A model generated the notes under the pieces. It searched no databases. It saw only the letters and a list, made by a program, of their open reading frames with translations, and was not told where the DNA came from. A stretch of DNA of 64,000 bases. Origin: Phialocephala subalpina. Lineage: Eukaryota > Ascomycota > Leotiomycetes > Helotiales > Mollisiaceae. Made by a program: the position numbers and the translations under genes. How positions within the stretch are numbered: position 1 is the first letter of the stretch; each line of letters starts with the position of its first letter. The stretch is from assembly GCA_900073065.1 (NCBI GenBank), contig FJOG01000015.1, forward strand, positions 124,001 through 188,000, given 5' to 3'. This document shows, in pieces, positions 11,447 to 22,623 of the stretch.

Positions 11447-13741
11447 TTAATAAAAAGGAGGAAAACTTCGTCGTATTTTTGTGATAACTCTTGTTCGCCT
11501 ATTCAAGATTAGCAAATTCCAGAGGAAGGTAAAAGGAAACACCAAAGTATAATGCCTACAGAAGTTTATATACGCAGTATTGAGCTCCTTGATTGCAGCT
11601 GCCAATAGCGAAGTATCCCCGCTTTGAACGGGGTCATTTTGCTGTACATTATAGCTCCACTCAAAAGGCGTAAATGAGGACGTCCTCTCGCATAGTATAC
11701 CGTAAGTAGTCGCAGCCACTCGATACATGAACTTGACCTTCTCAAGCCTTGTTGCAAAAATCACTGTCAATCATCATCACTAAGTATAATCCCAGAAGAA
11801 TCTCACACATATTTCGTTATTCTCATCTTACCTCGAGATTTCACTGGAATCTTCATGCTTCTCGCACATAACAAGACATCATTCCGGTAAACGAGCAACA
11901 ATCTGAGTAAACAGATTTTAGCTACCATCAGGCTGCAGGAGTCGAGGCCGATGAGGCGAGAGAGATCGTTGAATTGAGAGATGATAAATTTCTCCGCTTT
12001 GGCTATCCCGGCCAGTGCAATGGCCCTAATGTGCTGGTTGAGCACTGGGTCCGCGTAGGAAGGGTTGGGAGAAGTACTGCCCGATGCATCACTGTTGGTG
12101 TATACCAGCGAGTGCATTAGGAAACTTCGCAGGTTTACTACTCTCAAGGTGGCGGCGACTAGCTCATGCTAGGCAACTGGTTATAAAGGGAGTTTTCTGT
12201 GGAAAGAGATCTTACCAGCGGCTGGTGAAGACGCCTTTTGGAGCATAAAAGCAACATATAATCAATCTTATCATGCAGGTCGTGGTTAAGGAATGGGTCG
12301 TGTACTTTGCAAGTACCTGGCCGGGACATATTCTCTAATTGTTCGACATTGGGAACAGAATCCGGAAGGATTGCTCGACATTCCCTCGCCGGAGGATGCC
12401 AGGATACTGGTGTTGAATATGATCCAGAGAGTCCCAAACCCGGGTAGATGCGTTCGTAGGGGGTGACGGTGAGAGTGAGGGTGGGATAATCATCGATCAT
12501 GGCTTCCAATCTAAAGGACACTTGCTCCATGATGTCAGAGAGAAATCTAATCGCTCCATTGTTGTGTTCCTGCGACTTGATAATCATCTCATAGATGCCT
12601 GTTTTAGTGAGCTTGTTGCCAGTGTAAGTTTGAGTTCAATAAATTACTTGAATGGGGGATATATATATCCATCAATCTATGTCTGAGGCAGATTTGCCCT
12701 GCTAACTTAGGATTGCTAGCCATCATCTGACAACGGTTACATGTTTCGTCCGCAGAACACTAGGACACTCTTGTTAGTAGAGGACCTTGTCGGGAATCCA
12801 TCAATGTTTTAACATACCGCAATCTTACGGATCTGACACTGCCAACATGCTCCTATCTTTCTTACTTGGCCGACTTTCTTCCTTCCTTCCACGGTATAAG
12901 CCTTCTTACCTTTTGACACTGTTGTCTTTGGATGTTTACTTTCAAAGGTCGTCATCAGCTGCTCGGGAGGAGGTAGGAGGGGATGTGATCCCAAGACAGT
13001 TGAAGAAAAGCTTAGGCGCTCTGATAGAAGAATGATATACGTAGACGTTGACTCAGTTGGGTTAGAGTTTGAGAATTCGTTTTGTTGAATCTCATGGCTC
13101 TGCTGTGGATGACAGCCCAAAGGATATTCTATGTCTTCGAGCTCTGGATGGATGTTGCTCCACAGAGGTTCAGAGAAATTTTGTTCAGTAGTTCCGATAT
13201 TGCTGTTGTATGACGCCCCGCTGGATGTTGGCGTGTAGATGACTTGGCTACTGGAATACTCATCCAATGGCGAGTCTTTGTAGAATGATCTGAGGGGATC
13301 TAGAAGAGTATCTTCGGCCATCGACATGGATGAGGAACCGAGAAGGAACGTACCGTTCTGAAGATGGCGGTCCTGCTCCTGAGTGTTTGGGGGATCGAAC
13401 AGGCTAAGGTCAGAATCCAGCTCTGAGTGTAGCAAAAATGGAAGTTGGTGATTAGTATCGAAGTTGGTCAATGAGGGATTGCTATACACTGTGTTGTAAA
13501 GTGGCCAACCATCACTCATGGTAGGATCGACATCCGAGCGGATTATGGATTTTTTCCAACTTAATGGACAACTGAGTGGATCACCATCAACGGTTGTCAT
13601 ACAGCCATAGACGTTATCATGACACTGGTTGTGGTTTGGTCCAAAGCTGTCGCAAGATTTTGTGGCTGGACCAGAGAGGCTGTTGGGATCGAGAAAATCA
13701 CTCTCCTCGGGGAGCAAATTACTGAGGAATTCGCTGTCCAT
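11447..13741 (-). CDS. Zn2Cys6 transcription factor, internal zinc cluster
   Basis: Predicted 690-aa fungal regulator with exons 12818..13741, 12648..12759, 12216..12598, 11832..12168 and 11447..11763. The introns are 58, 49, 47 and 68 nt, all GT..AG; the first has a perfect CTACTAAC branch. The DNA-binding cluster lies at residues about 299-332 (CWQCQIRKIA, CSADETCNRC and a later Cys). It is split by intron 1, so the ORF alone hides it. Some 300 acidic and Ser/Asn-rich residues precede it, plausibly an activation region, and a basic stretch (GKKAYTVEGRKKVGQVRK) sits directly before. The region after the cluster (about 330-690) is helical and resembles the regulatory half of this family. The last exon runs into the AT island, so its final 40 residues are doubtful. 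Target genes are unknown. Confidence 0.85.
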
Positions 13742-13943
13742 GACTCTGCAGATGTTCGTATGGGCCGACGTAAAGATAGGCTCCGGAAGCTCAGGTGAAG
13801 TACAGACTCGGTAACCTTCAGCTACGGAGATATGTTGAGGGTGTTTTGAATACGATAGAATGAATAATATACCCTGAGAAATCGAAGAGAAAGGGTTTGA
13901 TATCTATATGGGTTGATGTAGATCCGGGAGATCATATGAATTT
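13742..13943. promoter_or_regulatory. Putative promoter of the Zn2Cys6 gene
   Basis: This is non-coding sequence directly upstream of the ATG at 13741. It is assigned by position only; no specific box is claimed. Confidence 0.3.
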
Positions 13944-14177
13944 ATGCCTAAAGTTCAAGATTCAGAGAAGAGGAGACACACGACCCTAATGGCTGTTGAT
14001 TGGATCGCGAAATCGGTAAAGGATTTCGGTGTGCCTAAAGCGGAAAGGGAACGCCACTTTATGCCCAAAGTTCAAGATTCGGAGAAGAGGAGGCAAACGA
14101 CCCTAATGGCTGTTGATTGGATCGCGAAATCGGTAAAGAATTTCGGTGTGCCCAAAGTGGAAAGGGGACGCCACTTG
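13944..14177. repeat. 117-bp tandem duplication
   Basis: Two adjacent copies start at 13944 and 14061, both beginning ATGCC(T/C)AAAGTTCAAGATTC. They differ at only about ten positions, mostly transitions. The period is a multiple of three, so a plus-strand ORF stays open across both copies, but nothing else supports coding. Confidence 0.85.
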
Positions 14178-14918
14178 GCTATCCTCACCCCATTAGTCCA
14201 CTTCAAAGGATTTATATCACGTGGCGTTTTTGCTTCGCGCCTACTTTGTCAGGTTGGTCGTATTGTATTAGAAGACTCGTTGAAGTGCTCTCGCCAAAAT
14301 ATGCAACCAACCAGCTTTCTCAATATTGCTCTCTACATGAGCTGAACTGCAAGTTTCTCTTTAACCATTCACGTCTCGACTCTCGCGAGCCCCGACGCCA
14401 ACTCGTCGGGCCAGAACCGTGAGGCTGAAGAATCTAGGCAAATTCTATTATTGGCTGCCCCAGCCGTGCGGCTTGTCAGTCCCACAATGGTGATGACCTG
14501 CATCGACTTCAATAAATGTGGCGTTCCTCATCCGTTCTGAGTTACTTCTTTGCAGCCATCTTGCTCGCTTCAACCAACCAGCTCGCAAATCAGGTTCCGC
14601 TAAGTCCAACAGAAAAAGGAAGAAAGCTGTCACCTGCCAACGCCAAACCCAATTGTCGGAATGACTTCATTCAGCCGCTTTCATTTCCACACTTCTATTT
14701 GGTCAAGATGCAAAAATGGCCTCACAATCATGTTCTGGCCAGCCATAATAAGCCCATTTCCGCGAGTCTTCGAAGAAGACGAACAGCTGCTGTTGAGCTA
14801 TCAGACGACCTCAGAAAATGGCTTGCTGGTCTGCCGTGTCGTCTTGCCAAGATAAGAATGGGCGATGCCCATTAACTTTATCTGTATCCCAAAGCCTTGT
14901 TGAATTTTCATCAACAAA
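14178..14918. other. Intergenic, upstream of the DUF3176 gene
   Basis: No supported gene. Short ORFs on both strands lack domains. The last 200 bp probably contain the promoter and 5' leader of the gene at 14919. Confidence 0.45.
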
Positions 14919-16708
14919 ATGGAGTCTAAGAAGCCGTACACTACTACCACCCAGCCTCTTAGTCCTCCTCCGGTCTATGAGACCCCAAGTTTCGGGACTC
15001 GACTCCAAGAGTTCATGAATACCTTCTGGGTCTATGAAATCCTAGCAAGCATCATCTCACTTACTATGCTTGCTGCCATTTTTGGCGTCCTCCATCACTA
15101 CAATTCTTGGGATGTTGACCTGTGGGGTCACTCTTGGGCTTGAGCTCTCTTGTTGGATTCTTGGCGACAATCAGCCAGATTACGATGGCAGTTCCGCTCG
15201 CCTCGGGCATAAGCCAGTTGAAATGGACATGGTATAGGGAGAGCCGGAAGTTGACGGACTTGGACAAGCTCGATCAGAGTAGCAGAGGTCCTTTCGGCTC
15301 TGTCAAGCTGCTCTTTTCACGACCCTTCAAGTAAAACCTGACACCTTTATTTATATCGTTCTTTGAGGTAGATCACAGGCCGGGAACACTACTGACCAAA
15401 TGGCAGATTTCTGGGTGCATTCGGCGCGATCATCACAATCCTTACCTTGGCTTTCCAGACTCTTATTCAAAACGCGATATCCACGAGAAGCGGAATGCTT
15501 GAACTTACTGCCCTGTACGATACTGATAACGGAGCGAGTTTTCCTCAAGGAAACAACTATACTACCATGTTTAACGACTACTCCTCAGCCGACGCTTTGT
15601 ACGATCAAGGACCAACTCTTGACATGGTTGCGGATATAGTTTACGGAATGTTCTACACAATAATGGACTTCGATACCCAGTTTCAACTCAGTCTTGCCAA
15701 TTGTCCGTCCGGTAATTGCACATGGAAACATATCCAAACTCTAAGCGTGTGCTCGAAATGCGCCGACGTCACCTCTGACATCGGACTCAATAAAGGACTT
15801 TACACTCTGTACGGCATGACAGTGACTATGGACGAGAGTGTCGGGTTGATCACTTCATTGAGCAACGCAAAATACCCCGATCCATCTGTCCTCCCAGGTG
15901 TAGGACCCCTGATCGCCCACGTCACTACAATGGCGCGAGGAACCACCAACGACGCTCCAGTAGGCATAGATTGTGCTTTATATTGGTGCGTGTTGGATCG
16001 GAGTAAGGTTTCAATGATAAACTGGAACATCACAGATTCCGTCGACACATATTGGACTGATCCCTCTGCGAAGACAATACATGCACAGGCAACGGATGTG
16101 ACACTCACCCCACCAACGTGTTACGACGAGTACGCAGAAGAAATCCCAGACAAAACGAGGTGCACAAAGACCATTTCTAGTCATTCGCAACTAGCATTAC
16201 AAAACTACTTCCTCGGCGACAAAACCGGGTTCACGGGCACGGTAGTCCAAAACTCAACCACCGGCGGATGGGGGGTTAGCAGCGAAGTCATGCAGCTTCT
16301 TTACACAACCGCTCGCATGTCAGACAATTTGGTCGTAGACATGGAAGCGATCATGGGTTACATCGGCCTAATGATGACCTCCAACATCCGTCAAACAATG
16401 CCTCAAGTTGGCATCTGGCACAGCTTGGGAGAGGTATGGATCTGGACTACTCTCTACCACATCCGGTGGGATATATGGTCCTTCCCACCCTGCTTGTCGT
16501 CGCGAGTATACTTTTCATGCTGGTTACCATCTTCAAGAGCTGGGGCCAGGAGAAGTGGAAGTCTTCTGTGCTACCGCTATTATTTCATCCCTTGGCAGAC
16601 GAGGCGCGACCTGGCGTAGCGCCTTATAAGATGTCCGAGTTGAAGGATGTTGCAGAAAATACGGAGGTGCGATTGGAGAGGGGTCACTTGGGTTCTCAAT
16701 TTGTTTAA
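14919..16708 (+). CDS. DUF3176-family multi-pass membrane protein (two frame breaks)
   Basis: Fungal membrane protein of the DUF3176 (PF11374) type, about 570 aa if the frame is repaired; function unknown. Start 14919 (AAAATGG). Exons are 14919..15330 and 15407..16708; the intron is 76 nt (GTAAAA..GGCAG). Features in order: proline-rich N-terminus; membrane helices around VYEILASIISLTMLAAIFG and LSSLVGFLATISQ; the family signature QLKWTWYRES..LDQSSRGPFGS; a further helix (GAFGAIITILTLAF); a large extracellular domain with paired cysteines (CPSGNCTW..CSKCADV); and a final helix (LPTLLVVASILFMLV) followed by WKSSVLPLLFH. Frame is lost twice: at a GGG run 15136-15138 and at a GGG run 16468-16470. 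In each, one extra G would restore the family sequence. It is either a recent pseudogene or the product of homopolymer errors. Confidence 0.8.
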
Positions 16709-17404
16709 ATCTCGATTCTTTCTCTTGGACTATTATATTTATAAGATTACGAATTCGGAATATGGTTAATAGGTTAGGAAATATTGGAATATGAAAGTAT
16801 ATTGTCAACTCACCTGAGCTGCACGAGCAACCTGAGCAACTCAGCTGAGCCCCCTGAGTATCCTAAGCAAAATCTATCACATAATCACGTGTTTTGACTT
16901 CTCGCCTTTTAGCCAATCACACTTGACTGACTACTGTTCTTTCATATCATTTTCGTCAAGTTTTGACGAAGATACTCAAGGGGCCCAAACAAGTTCCTAG
17001 ATCTCAAAGTGGACACTCTTTAAAAATATACGTAGTGCTTTGTCTATAGTGTAACTTGGGTCAACATAAATGCCCCTAAGGAGAGTACTATTCCTCCTTT
17101 TATAAATCCCCTCCTGCTCCGTACTTGCGAGGATCTGAATATTCCCTTCTTAATCTCATCGTTCGATCGACTTCCAATCTCTCTACCACAACTCATTTTA
17201 TCGATCGTCTCTTATCTACTAGTCCGTGCACATTACTGTTTCGGCATTCTCAATGCCAAAAAAGAGTCACCGGAGTAGTTCTTCGCACGATCCCGCGGTA
17301 AAGACTCTGGTATCAAGCCAGAGATCGGCAATGGGGAAAAGGGTAAAAACCAAGAACAGAGAAAAACTATACTCGTATCCTAGCGCGACGGGACCAGTAA
17401 GGGC
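16709..17404. other. Intergenic
   Basis: No gene was seen. A run of CCTGAGC/CTCAGCTGAG-like repeats lies at about 16805-16855. Confidence 0.4.
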
Positions 17405-18060
17405 CGCAGACATCTACAGCCCTCCCTCGAGGTTGATACCCCGCAACCTCCGGCGCACAGTGCTTATAATTATCCCTTTCCTTTACGTCTGTAACGCTGA
17501 TAGACGCATCGGGGTGTCCCGACTAAGTCTGAAATTGTTGATATACAGGCCGTCATTCCTGTCGAGAAGAATATTCTGAGGCGTGAGGCTTTGTGTCCGA
17601 TATCGTTATTATGGAGGTATTGAACGGCGTTGGCCATGCATCCATACACCTTGTTTGGACGTTCCCTCGCATGATTCGCCGTGGGCGGAAGTCCAAGGCG
17701 GTCCATCAGCTTCGGAAACTCCGCTCCTACTTCGACTTCTGTGATATTCAACCCCTCACCGACTTCTATTTGTGTGACGTCCTGTCTTTGCTCTTCATCG
17801 AATTCATCTACAAAAACGCCGAGATCGCAGATTCCTACGGGGTGCAACAGCCAACCCAAGACCTTCCCTTGAATATATGAGCGGAGCAGGGCCACCACAT
17901 GGTTACCACTGAGCTTCTTGAGTATATCAAGCTCCGGCTCCATGTCCTCAATTTTCATGCGCATGGTACAATAGATCTGTTTCCTTGCAACCTTAATTCC
18001 CTAGCACGTTACCTCATGCACATCCGCGAATGCTCCTTTGCCCAGGCTGGTCAATCCCAT
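17405..18060 (-). pseudogene. Protein kinase pseudogene
   Basis: Kinase landmarks appear in order on the minus strand but in broken frames. The glycine loop SLGKGAFADVHEV is at about 18024-18060. An in-frame TAG at 18001-18003 is followed by VARKQI (the lysine subdomain) and ELDILKKLSGNHVVALL. After an acidic insert comes AVQYLHNNDIGHK at about 17600, where the frame shifts to PQNILLDRNDGLY. DFG then reads NFR, and a second shift precedes CAPEVAGYQPRGRAVDV at about 17415-17455. The stop, the two shifts and the lost DFG aspartate make it dead. No C-terminal half is visible. It resembles the kinase module of the receptor at 26.9-33.2 kb only in general, and may be a relic of another fungal orphan kinase. 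Confidence 0.8.
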
Positions 18061-18952
18061 TAGAGTTCGCATCGGTTGGAGGAGGCGGGAGTCGAGGCTG
18101 GCGGACTTGGACGGTGGAATTTGAGAAGATCATGAGCGGGTCCTGTTGTGGCAAATCGACAGAGGTCATTGTTTCGCAGATGGCAACTATATCCTTTTGC
18201 GCATTGCAACGATGATTTTAGTGGAGAGCAAGTCGACAGAGCCATCTGGGCCGAGGGCTGAGCCTCGCGAAGCCCTGCTAGTTTGTTAATGCGATGATTC
18301 GTGGTCTATGCACCCCACTAGCGAAGGACAGCGAAATGAGACCCATTCTTCTCTAGCCATTTCCCTCCTCGTACGAAGGCCTTAATAATGTTGACTACTT
18401 CGTTGATGTCTCTGTGTGCCACCTGTTTGCGGTCGCGTTCCGACGCGTCGCGGTTTCCCTAAGAGCTACGGGCCTTCATTTTGCCCTCTGTCGCTCGTTC
18501 GAGCTTATAGATTGAATGATCACTTTGATGCGATAATAGTAGTGGGTATGGTTGGCCAAAATTGTTGACGATCATCTAATAATATTATAGCTATTTATTA
18601 TATATTGTTATTACAGGTCGGCAGTGGTATGCTTAATCGAATGGCTCCCTTGAATACAAGAAGAATAATCTAAGGAAGGAAGCTAGGTTTGAGCCTTTGC
18701 AAAGTCAAATGTGTTCCGTACGAAGCTGTTGGCAGGGCAACATAGGTGGCTTAGGCTTAAGGACACCAAGTCTCTTCACGGGTACCAACCCGTCACACAT
18801 GGGCGGTCATGATGCCCCTTTATGGTAAAGCCTATTAAGCGAAAAGGAGTTTTTATCATTTCAAACTAATATTCTAAAGCGACTTCCTGTAGGACCTCGT
18901 TCTTTGCGTCTATCAACTCACCAGGAACCCTCCAAGTATTTGGAATATCTGA
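18061..18952. other. Intergenic
   Basis: No supported gene. The stretch includes the decayed region upstream of the kinase relic and an A/T-rich patch near 18570-18620. Confidence 0.4.
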
Positions 18953-20846
18953 TTATGGGTCCGTAGTGTGTTGAAAGGCCTTATTATGTGGCTTCTTCTG
19001 TTCCTTCCAGTTCCACCACCAAGACCAGCACGCAGTACTGATGGCAAGCACAATAGCCGCCACGGTCGCGATCCATACCTCGCTCCGCACTTGCATCCTC
19101 GAACTATTGTTTTCTGTCGCATCAACTGTCGTTCCATACTGGACAAGTGTACTGCTGAAGAATGACTATTGTTGGTAACCCGGAAGTTAGTTGGGCGGCA
19201 AAGCAAGCCTTGAACCGGGTGGCAGATCTTACAACCCCTGGTTCCCAGGGGATCAATGAGATATAGGAATTTTAGGAAGGCTAGGATACGCACCATGACC
19301 AGATTCACGGGGAGATAGAACATAGCAATGGCCGTCGCGATACGCATCGATCGTGAATCCTTGTATGTGAGGTCGGCTAAGACTGCCATGTCTCTGTTCC
19401 CGGCCGCATCGGCCTGCGCGAGTTGTGCAACCTTCAGGCTCGTGTCGTGCTGTAGCTCTTGGCCATGAAATGCGAGGATATTGTCATACTGTACAATAGC
19501 AAGGTCAGACATGCTACATGAACTTCTCATCGCAGGGTATGAGTCGGGCTATCAGGCCTTACCATCGACTTTAGGTCATCTGCCATGCGAAGAAACTTGT
19601 GCGATGTTTCGATGTAGTTATCGACCTCCCGAGAAATATTACGCAATTCGCGTTGGAATTCATCGTGAACGGCTGGGCAGAGGCTCTGCTCCTGTGCTAC
19701 AGCAGATTCATGTTCGGCGATAATGCGGAAAGTGTTCATCGTGTTGGTGAGAATGCTCAGGGCATGATGAAGCTTTCCTCTGAGATGGTGGAGGTGCTGC
19801 TCGTGCGAGAAGTTGATCTTGAACTTCTCATATGGATTTGGTATTGCAATCTGTTGATTCTTCAGATAGCGACGGCAAGCGCAGCCGTTAAAGTCAGGAC
19901 AGCCTAGTGAGATCGGCACAAGGCCTTTATAGAATGAATCTACTCACGAGAAGCTTGAGTCTTTGAGCAAAGGAGTCAAGATATTCTCTCCAATTTGCAA
20001 TACATGCGTGAAGATATCGAAGATGCAAGGACATCGGATGCTGTGTCGAGCTTACAGTTAGGTCAAAAGCCTTAGGGGGCTGTATAACGACCCAAGTGGA
20101 CTGCTTGGAAACCGCCAAGAAGCTGTGGTGAAGAGCAGACTGGCGACATGACCATGGATCTTCTAGGTCCCGAGTATGCTGTTCGAAGTGGCGAATGTTG
20201 TAGCATATCCCTGGGGGCATCAAACTATTAGCAAGGAATTACCTGAAGGATGTATTTTCGTAAGACTCACCCCAAAGTGAATCACTGTGTTTTTCCATCT
20301 CGCTGCCACGGCTAGAGACCAGGCGAGTGTTCTCGGATGCAAATGTGCTGTAGCATGACATAAAGTCTTCATCCTTCGACGAGAACTTTCTACCCATCCC
20401 AACTAAGAAGTGCAAAAAGAATGGTGTGATTTCAGCGAAATGGCATACCACGGAGAAGGCTTGGATGGTGATGTCTATCCTGCTCCACGAATTATACCGG
20501 TTGAGAATTCTGGGCAAGGTCCTCGTTAACCATAAAGCAACCTGATTCAATTTGACGGTGAAAGAGGCTCATACAATAAAGTTGACATTCCTTCTCCCAG
20601 AGTAGTGGATAACTCTTCCAGAGTCGATACCCAATGGAGCTGATCTCTACCTGCCTTGACCACACCGATCCTATTCTCGGTTGCATCATCGACGAACAAG
20701 CCTGGGATTTTGGATTCGAAATCCCTCCACAGATACCCAAGGCCATGTTGGTAAGCCGTTCGGCCTAAGCGATCTAGGCCAGCTGTGCGATGGGTGATCG
20801 TCCTTGGGCTAGACGTTCCGTCCGCGGGGACTTGCATAGAAAGCAT
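18953..20846 (-). CDS. Fungal CorA-like Mg2+ transporter-domain protein (one frame break)
   Basis: About 511 aa, five exons: 20271..20846, 19948..20210, 19563..19850, 19294..19488 and 18953..19165. Introns are 60, 97, 74 and 128 nt, and phases agree at every junction. It resembles the large fungal family annotated as CorA-like: QLHW..LEEL, YNSWSRIDITIQAF, GRKFSSKDEDFMSCY, CYNIRHFEQHTRDLEDPWSC and STWVVIQPP. A coiled middle (KLHHALSILTNTMNTFRII) and two C-terminal helices follow, SMRIATAIAMFYLPVNLVM and VWIATVAAIVLAISTACW. The canonical CorA GMN motif was not seen, so ion transport is uncertain. The frame breaks at 20549-20550 between YEPLSPSN and NQVALWLT; one more T in the TT pair repairs it. 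The first exon up to about 20780 is poorly conserved, and the start is uncertain. Confidence 0.8.
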
Positions 20847-21777
20847 TCCGTGATATTATTGAGAGGTTTGAATAGGATCCGTGGTTCTGCGAGCCTCAAG
20901 TTAACTTTCGGGGTTTCTGCCTTGGGAGCTGATAAAGGCGGGGCTGGTGAGGCACCAGTCTGACGAGTCAATTTAACCTTACGCACGGGCCACCTCACCA
21001 AAAATCAGGGGGTCTCAAAATCGAACATATTCTCCAATTATACAGCGATATCACCATTTAGCAGTCTTAATAGCCTTGCCACCTGTTCTTCTAAGCTGTG
21101 CGCATCTTTCTGGTAAGTCTTTAATACAGGTAGATCATAGTACTTTGTCTGTGCTTCGTAAGGTGCTTTTCGGACGAGATTTCGGCTTAGGCTTAAGCAT
21201 TAAACACATAGATTTGGTGGCTTTAGAGTTCCTCCCAGCTTTCAAGGATCTCCCTCGAGTGCTCCTCTGTGCTAAAGAGCCCATATTTTACCTTGTTTCT
21301 TCCAATATCGGCTCGTACCTTCACTAGTACCACAATCGTCCGCAATCTGCTTCCTTGACTTCCCCGAAAACGGAGTTCTCCAGCGTAACAGTGCCCGTGA
21401 CTGGTCAACAACATCAGTTAGGTCGTCGGTCCATGGCGCTTCGAAGACCAACCCGCAGCGCCCTGTCAGGCTTCCCGCGTCCGTCTCCTTCAGCCGTTCA
21501 TTTATTCCGTGACACGGAGTTCTTCTCAACCTGGTTAGGCTCGTTTAGGAGTAATCCTTTCCACGTCAAGAACCTTCCGGGAATCGATGGTCTCACCTCT
21601 GTGAGCTCTCTGGACGCCTCCACCGAGATTGTATCTCCAGAGACCTGAGAGGTATTAGCAAACGATACTTAAGTCATGCCTTGTAACGCAACACTAACCA
21701 CCGCCGTGTAGCTCTGTCCAAATAGAGCCTGCAGCCTCATTCGGCTTTGCGCGGTCCGTAACGCGTTTCCAGATATA
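20847..21777. other. Intergenic
   Basis: No supported gene. Weak ORFs on both strands overlap each other and show no domains. Confidence 0.4.
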
Positions 21778-21779
21778 TA

Positions 21780-22227
21780 CAGTCAAAACTGTTTATAACA
21801 ATCCTCTTATTAACCATACTCGGGGTATATCGTTAAATGCCGCAAATCTCGGCCGATTTTGGCTGTGAAATAACGATATTCTCTCTATAACGATTATCGT
21901 TAGTATTCTGGGTCCCAAACCCCTTGTCCGCTATATAAAAATATCGGTAATAAGTGGGTTTCCCGGTCATTTTAACCGAATTTGGCATCTCGTAAAGTAA
22001 AGGGCTTAAAAGCGCTACTTAAAAACCGCTAAAACATATAAATTATAAGGAATTTCAAGGAAATAAAACAAATAATCTTATACCAACCTTAAAATGCTCT
22101 TATTTCACTATCTCTTTAAGCTATTTTTGGTATATAATAACCACGTGATGAATTCATATAACGATATCTCCCTAGTATCGTTAATTTTAAGGTCTCCGTA
22201 TAATAACGTTATAAACAGTTTTGATTG
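21780..22227. mobile_element. 448-bp MITE of Tc1/mariner (pogo/Fot-like) type
   Basis: The left end CAGTCAAAACTGTTTATAAC and the reverse complement of the right end, CAATCAAAACTGTTTATAAC, match at 19 of 20 bases. Both ends are flanked by TA (21778-21779 and 22228-22229), the target duplication of Tc1/mariner elements. The interior has no transposase ORF but several short ATAACGATAT/ATCGTTA motifs in opposite orientation near each end. It is therefore a non-autonomous element that would be moved by a related transposase elsewhere in the genome. Confidence 0.88.
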
Positions 22228-22229
22228 TA

Positions 22230-22623
22230 GTGACCATCTCGTGGGTAGTCATCTCGTCTCTGCTGTTAGCGGATCTCCAGAATCCTGGTGTGGGGTAGAT
22301 TACTGCGGCACATACAGTGCGGTATTGGGGGCTTTTACATACACATGGAGGTGAGAGGGAGCAGGTGAGGCTCACCAGGAACGCCTACCGCAGCGCCTCG
22401 CAAGGCCGTGCGTGGCCGCTGCCCGAAGGCCGACAGCGCGAGAGAGAGATGCGAGACATTGTCGCCGCCTTTGGGGAGTTCTGCAGCGAACAACCCGACC
22501 CCTTTTAAAGCGGCGCCAGCCACCTGAAAATGCCCTTAGCGCCATGGTCAAGGTGCACGGGCCGTATAAATAATATTCCCTTGTCAGAATGGCCTTTAGG
22601 AGAAACTCTTACTCAAGCCCGCC
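22230..22623. promoter_or_regulatory. Presumed promoter region of the SNF2 gene
   Basis: The sequence between the MITE and the ATG at 22624 is GC-rich around 22370-22520. Assigned by position only. The MITE insertion lies about 400 bp upstream of the start. Confidence 0.3.

Noticed and set aside
13944..14345. 133-codon plus ORF with two 39-residue repeats
   Set aside because: Explained by the 117-bp duplication; no domain, splice site or downstream conservation.
16436..16708. Separate small gene at the end of the DUF3176 locus
   Set aside because: Its sequence is the expected last helix and WKSSVL motif of the same family; a one-base frame break explains it.
17226..17579. Plus ORF opposite the kinase relic
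   Set aside because: The minus strand shows ordered kinase motifs; this frame is a shadow.
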